Below, in pieces: positions 37,558-64,000 of a DNA stretch of 64,000 bases. Location of the stretch: assembly GCA_964019165.1 (NCBI GenBank), contig OZ025272.1, forward strand, positions 16,841,093 to 16,905,092. The letters run 5' to 3'. Positions within the stretch are counted from its first letter, which is position 1, and every line of letters starts with the position of its first letter. The notes beneath the pieces were generated by a model that was not told the DNA's origin, ran no database searches, and saw only the letters and a list, made by a program, of their open reading frames with translations. The DNA comes from Mastigias papua (lineage: Eukaryota; Cnidaria; Scyphozoa; Rhizostomeae; Mastigiidae). A program made the translations under genes and the position numbers.

Positions 37558-39110
37558 AAGTTTGCGATTGAAACTCCCGAGGGTCGATATTTGTTTCAAT
37601 TCCGTATCTAAACTGTTCCATATTTTGCCCCTCTATAAGCAAAGCAATTTTGACCACCATTGGTTTGCAGAAAAGGAGTTCTCAAATCACTATGTGTATT
37701 GTGCAGAACACGGGTATAATTTTGGGAATTTTTAACAAATAGCCCTTTCATGTAGTCTGGCGCAAGGTTGTTGAGTGACTTGAAAACTATTTTTGCAGAT
37801 TCTTCTTTTATAAGGCTAGGAACCGAGAGAAGTCCCAGGCGCATTAGTAAAGGCTGCACAGGGGCATCATATCTAGCATTAGAGATTGTTCTTATAGCTC
37901 TGTTTTGTAGTTTCTGCAATCGATCAAGGTTTGTCTTATTTACACATCCCTACACCGAGCAACAATATCTAAAATGTGGCTCAACGAGGCTCCTATATAA
38001 ACCTTGGACTGTTTTAAGCGGTAGAAACCTTTTAGCGTATTTTATCAGTCCTATGGCCCTTGAAATCTTTGTTGATAGAGCATCTACTTGGCTTTTCCAA
38101 TTAAGTTTGTCGTCAATGAGAACGCCAAGATATTTCGTTGAATGTACTTGCTCAATTGATTCGTTTGAGATTTCAAAGCCTGTTGTAATGTCCACTTTAT
38201 TTAGAAGGTTGTTACTTCCAATAATCATCGACTGTGTCTTGGCTACGTTAAGTGCTAATTTATTACCCTTCAGCCACGATTCAATGTTTGAAAGATCTTC
38301 ATTAATCTTATATTTAACCTCATTTAAATCCTTACTTGCATAAGTCATGCTAGTGTCATCAGCATACATAGTGACATCAGCATGTTTGATTGAACATGGC
38401 AGGTCATTAATATAGATGAGGAATAGCAATGGTCCCAAACAGGAACCTTGTGGAACCCCGTGTGGCACTGGCTCGATGGAGGAAACTTTGTTTCCAACTT
38501 TACAGCATTGTTTTCTATTGTTAAGGTTTTCTATTGTTTTCTATTTTCTATTGAACCAACCTAGCTCAAGACCCCTAACACCGTAGTGGTGAAGCTTGTA
38601 AGTAGGATCATGTGATTAACCGTATCGAAAGCTTTTTTTCAAGTCGAGAAATATGAGGCCTGTATATTTTCTATCGTCCACATTTATGTACCAGTTGTTG
38701 GTATTTTTTAATAGGCATGTTACCACGGAGTGGAGATGTCTAAATCCAGACTGGTGCTTATAGAGAAAATTATTTTCATTCAAATAATTATAGATTTGGC
38801 TATACACCAGCTTTTCAAAGAGTCTAGAAATTACCGGTAATACCGATATAGGCCGATAGTTGGACCTCTCATCAGCTGGACCAGCCTTGTAAATAGGAGC
38901 AACTCTAGCTGTCTTCCAGCTATCAGGAAAAACCCCATGCTCGATGGATTTGTTAAATAAAATGCAGAGCGAATTAGCAACAACGGGCATAGCTAGCTTT
39001 AAGAAAAAGCTAGATATACCATCTAAGCCTGAACCATTTGTTGTCCTAAAAGTATTCATGTCCCGAATTATTGCACCGGGTACTATTGATCTGAATTTAA
39101 AGGCTGCGTT
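37558..39110 (-). mobile_element. Degenerate jockey/CR1-like LINE, spacer 2
   Basis: Minus strand. RT blocks (PDSWKTARVAPIYKAGP; YRPISVLPVISRLFEKLVY; GVPQGSCLGPLLFLIYINDL; MYADDTSMTYASK) and a thumb region, STKYLGVLIDDKLNWKSQVD, that is deleted in the sister at 10802-12367. The C-terminus is LQKLQNRAIRTISNARYDAP. Frames are broken near 38600 and 37950. An extra 24-base stretch near 37650 is absent from spacer 1. Confidence 0.93.
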
Positions 39111-39435
39111 GCGTTAGCAGTATACTGACCATCAAGCAGGGGGTTTGTGTGGTTAGGTATTTTTTCACTATGTGGTCTAAAGCTTTTAAAACCTGTCGTC
39201 ACATTTCAGGTAGGCAAATAACTAAAATTATCAAGTTATTGACCACTGGGACTGTGATCATGCTTTCCTAGACATAAGTGGCTTTGTGGAGTTAAAAGTG
39301 GAACTCATAAACGCATTGAGAGTCCTTTGTTTGCATGAGAATATACTGATACAACGTGAATGAAATAGTATATGAACTGGGGTATTTAGAAATTACTTAA
39401 GACTTGACAAATTACCGGTGAATGATAGCAGCGGC
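39111..39435. other. Upstream flank of copy 3
   Basis: Conserved with the flank of copy 2 (12300-12600). No feature recognised. Confidence 0.5.
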
Positions 39436-39469
39436 TCAGCTATTCACAGTCAACGTCAGACCGAATTGA

Positions 39470-39506
39470 CCAATCATAATCGAGATTACGTAATGGTCAT
39501 GTGACC
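39470..39506 (+). promoter_or_regulatory. Putative proximal promoter of copy 3
   Basis: CCAAT (39470-39474), TTACGTAA (39486-39493) and GGTCATGTGACC (39495-39506), spaced as in copy 2 and ending about 107 bases before the ATG. Confidence 0.5.
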
Positions 39507-39613
39507 ATTGCAAGTACCGAAGACTGAACATTTTGCAAAGGACCAAATAGGGTAAGCTGTGGTCTGGAGAAGTGTGGTACAGAAAGTGTTGTTTGATAAA
39601 GCAGAAGGCTATC

Positions 39614-62411
<22,798 letters not shown>

Positions 62412-64000
62412 TTCCACATATTGTTATGTGTTACCTCCTCATTTTAAACTTCAATTTCAGTTTGATGTTACCACCGATCAATTGTGTATGAAGCTTTGAT
62501 GTCAATATTGTTTGTATGTTATGATTAGCTTTATGGTTTTATAATTTTAGAGATAACGTATATCAGCCTACTTAGGTACTGAAATGTGATTTAAAAACTC
62601 AAGGAGTATTGATATTATGTATTTTTAGAGCTATGTATAAACAGGCCTGCCGAGGGCTTTTAATAGACACAGAGCAAAGTGAAAAAGGGAGCCAAAGATC
62701 CAATTCGTTGTTTTTTTTGTGACCTCTCTCACGTTTGGGGACTTGGGAAATCTGCCTCACCTACCCCCTTCTCGGCAGGTCTGTGTATAAAAAAATGAAA
62801 ATCTTCACCACAGTATAATAGAACACAGAATGATTGGCATTGCAATTTATGGCACTTCTATTACAAGTCTTGCAGAATTCAACATATGATGTAGAAGATG
62901 ATAAAAAGGTATGACAACACTTTCTTCTGTATGTAGTTATTCAGCTCTATATAAATGACATGTTTGCAATCAATAGTAGCCAAATAATATCACAACTTGC
63001 AATTGTGTATTGCCAATAAGTTGGTGTTTATTGCGTAGAGAGACTTGTATGAGTACACTGACCCCCCACAAACCATGGTTCATAAGCTTGCTATTAGCCC
63101 CATATCGTACCATGGAGTCAGGATGCAGGGTATGTCAAGAAGTACAGAAAGAGGATGGGTTTGCATAACATACTTGTTCCATTTTGCATAATAAAGTTTT
63201 TTTGCTAAAGATGCAAAACCCATAATCTTCAGTCATCTCCCAGACGACGTCCACCCCCTCCCCAACGATGTCCTTGATCTCTAGCTCCATTTTGTTGCCT
63301 GCTGGCAGGAGCTTGTCCAAATCCAGCCACTCCACCCCTCCGATTTGGCAAGTAGTAATATCTGTTGATACAAAGATGATTTGCAAGAGTGATTTAATAT
63401 CTAAAGTCAATTTATCATGGTTTACTGAACTTCATCTGCAGCCAAAAATTGGCTGCACTAAAGGTTATGCAAGTCCTTGGCACTTGTTGTAGCAAGCCAT
63501 GATACTGGCCTGAAGATATTCAGCAATAGAACCATCTTGTTGGTCTTTAGCAGATGCCTTTGGTACAGAGGAGTTTCTATACTTAGATGTCTAGCAATGG
63601 TGGAGGTATCTGGTCCGTCAGACTGTCGTTCAAATGTCTCCAATTCTTGAAATGACGTGGTGGCACTAACAGATGGCATGTTGTTTAGACATAAATTTAT
63701 GTTTATCCCTTGACCACCCAACTACGACCCCATGGTCTTTTTGAATTCCGAATGTCATGCAAGCCTTTTGTTCAATTTGCATAGAATTTATAGGAATATC
63801 TATGTATTTCACTGTTAAGATTGTCTAGTTCCTATCTGTTTGTCAGGCACGCCGGAGCCGGGGGGCTAGGGGGCTGCAGCCCCCCCCCACTTTTTTGCTC
63901 ATGTATGATGTCAAGATTGAGGCATTCAATCCAAATAGAAAGTATATCCCTTTATCCGAGTTAAAGTTCACTCACCTTTAAAAAGTACCAGTGCCGGAGT
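62412..64000. other. Start of spacer 3, no gene recognised
   Basis: Parallels 34022-34960 with more differences. A minus-strand frame at 63410-63135 (IGGVEWLDLDKLLPAGNKME) is longer than the broken equivalents in spacers 1 and 2 and continues in a different frame at 63721-63458. It looks like a decayed protein fragment of unknown family. After about 63400 nothing matches the other spacers. G/C runs near 63857-63890 are unassigned. Confidence 0.5.

Overview
The window reads as intron-rich, AT-rich animal nuclear DNA. It has GT-AG introns, abundant decayed retrotransposons, fold-back elements and long microsatellites. The retroelement mix (Penelope-like with GIY-YIG, hammerhead-bearing pieces, R2-like and jockey/CR1-like LINEs) suits a marine invertebrate, perhaps a cnidarian, but the sequence does not fix the species. 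No prokaryotic signals are present.

The only host gene I can support is a tandem array, all on the + strand, of a nose-resistant-to-fluoxetine (NRF-6-like) multipass acyltransferase-3 gene. The repeat unit is about 27 kb: stop codons lie at 7319, 34019 and 62409, and start codons at 12779 and 39614. Copy 3 (39614-62411) has 16 exons whose splice phases all agree. They join to 2271 nt (756 aa plus stop), giving a signal peptide, a Cys-containing NRF domain, a first membrane helix and an acyltransferase-3 membrane domain. Copy 2 (12779-34021) has the same 16 exons, but exon 2 is rewritten and carries in-frame stops; exon 2 is phase-symmetrical, so skipping it keeps the frame. Copy 1 (2958-7321) shows only exons 12-16; its upstream side is unrelated retroelement sequence.

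Layout: 1-2477 LINE debris and a perfect fold-back insertion; 2478-7321 the 3' part of copy 1; 7322-12600 a spacer with MITE-like repeats and a minus-strand LINE; 12600-34021 promoter and copy 2; 34022-39430 the second spacer with the same LINE; 39430-62411 promoter and copy 3; 62412-64000 the start of the third spacer. Most repeats sit at equivalent places in two or three units and so predate the duplication. Others are private to one copy, for example a 1063-bp Tc1/mariner-like fold-back in copy 2, a 514-bp TIR element in copy 1, and piggyBac and LINE fragments in copy 3.

Most notable: (i) a well-formed Penelope-type hammerhead ribozyme in a 155-bp insertion with 8-bp target duplications inside copy 2; (ii) mosaic similarity between copies, suggesting gene conversion; (iii) the symmetrical broken exon 2; (iv) tract-length explosions between copies, such as a CTTG tract of about 100 bp versus about 890 bp.
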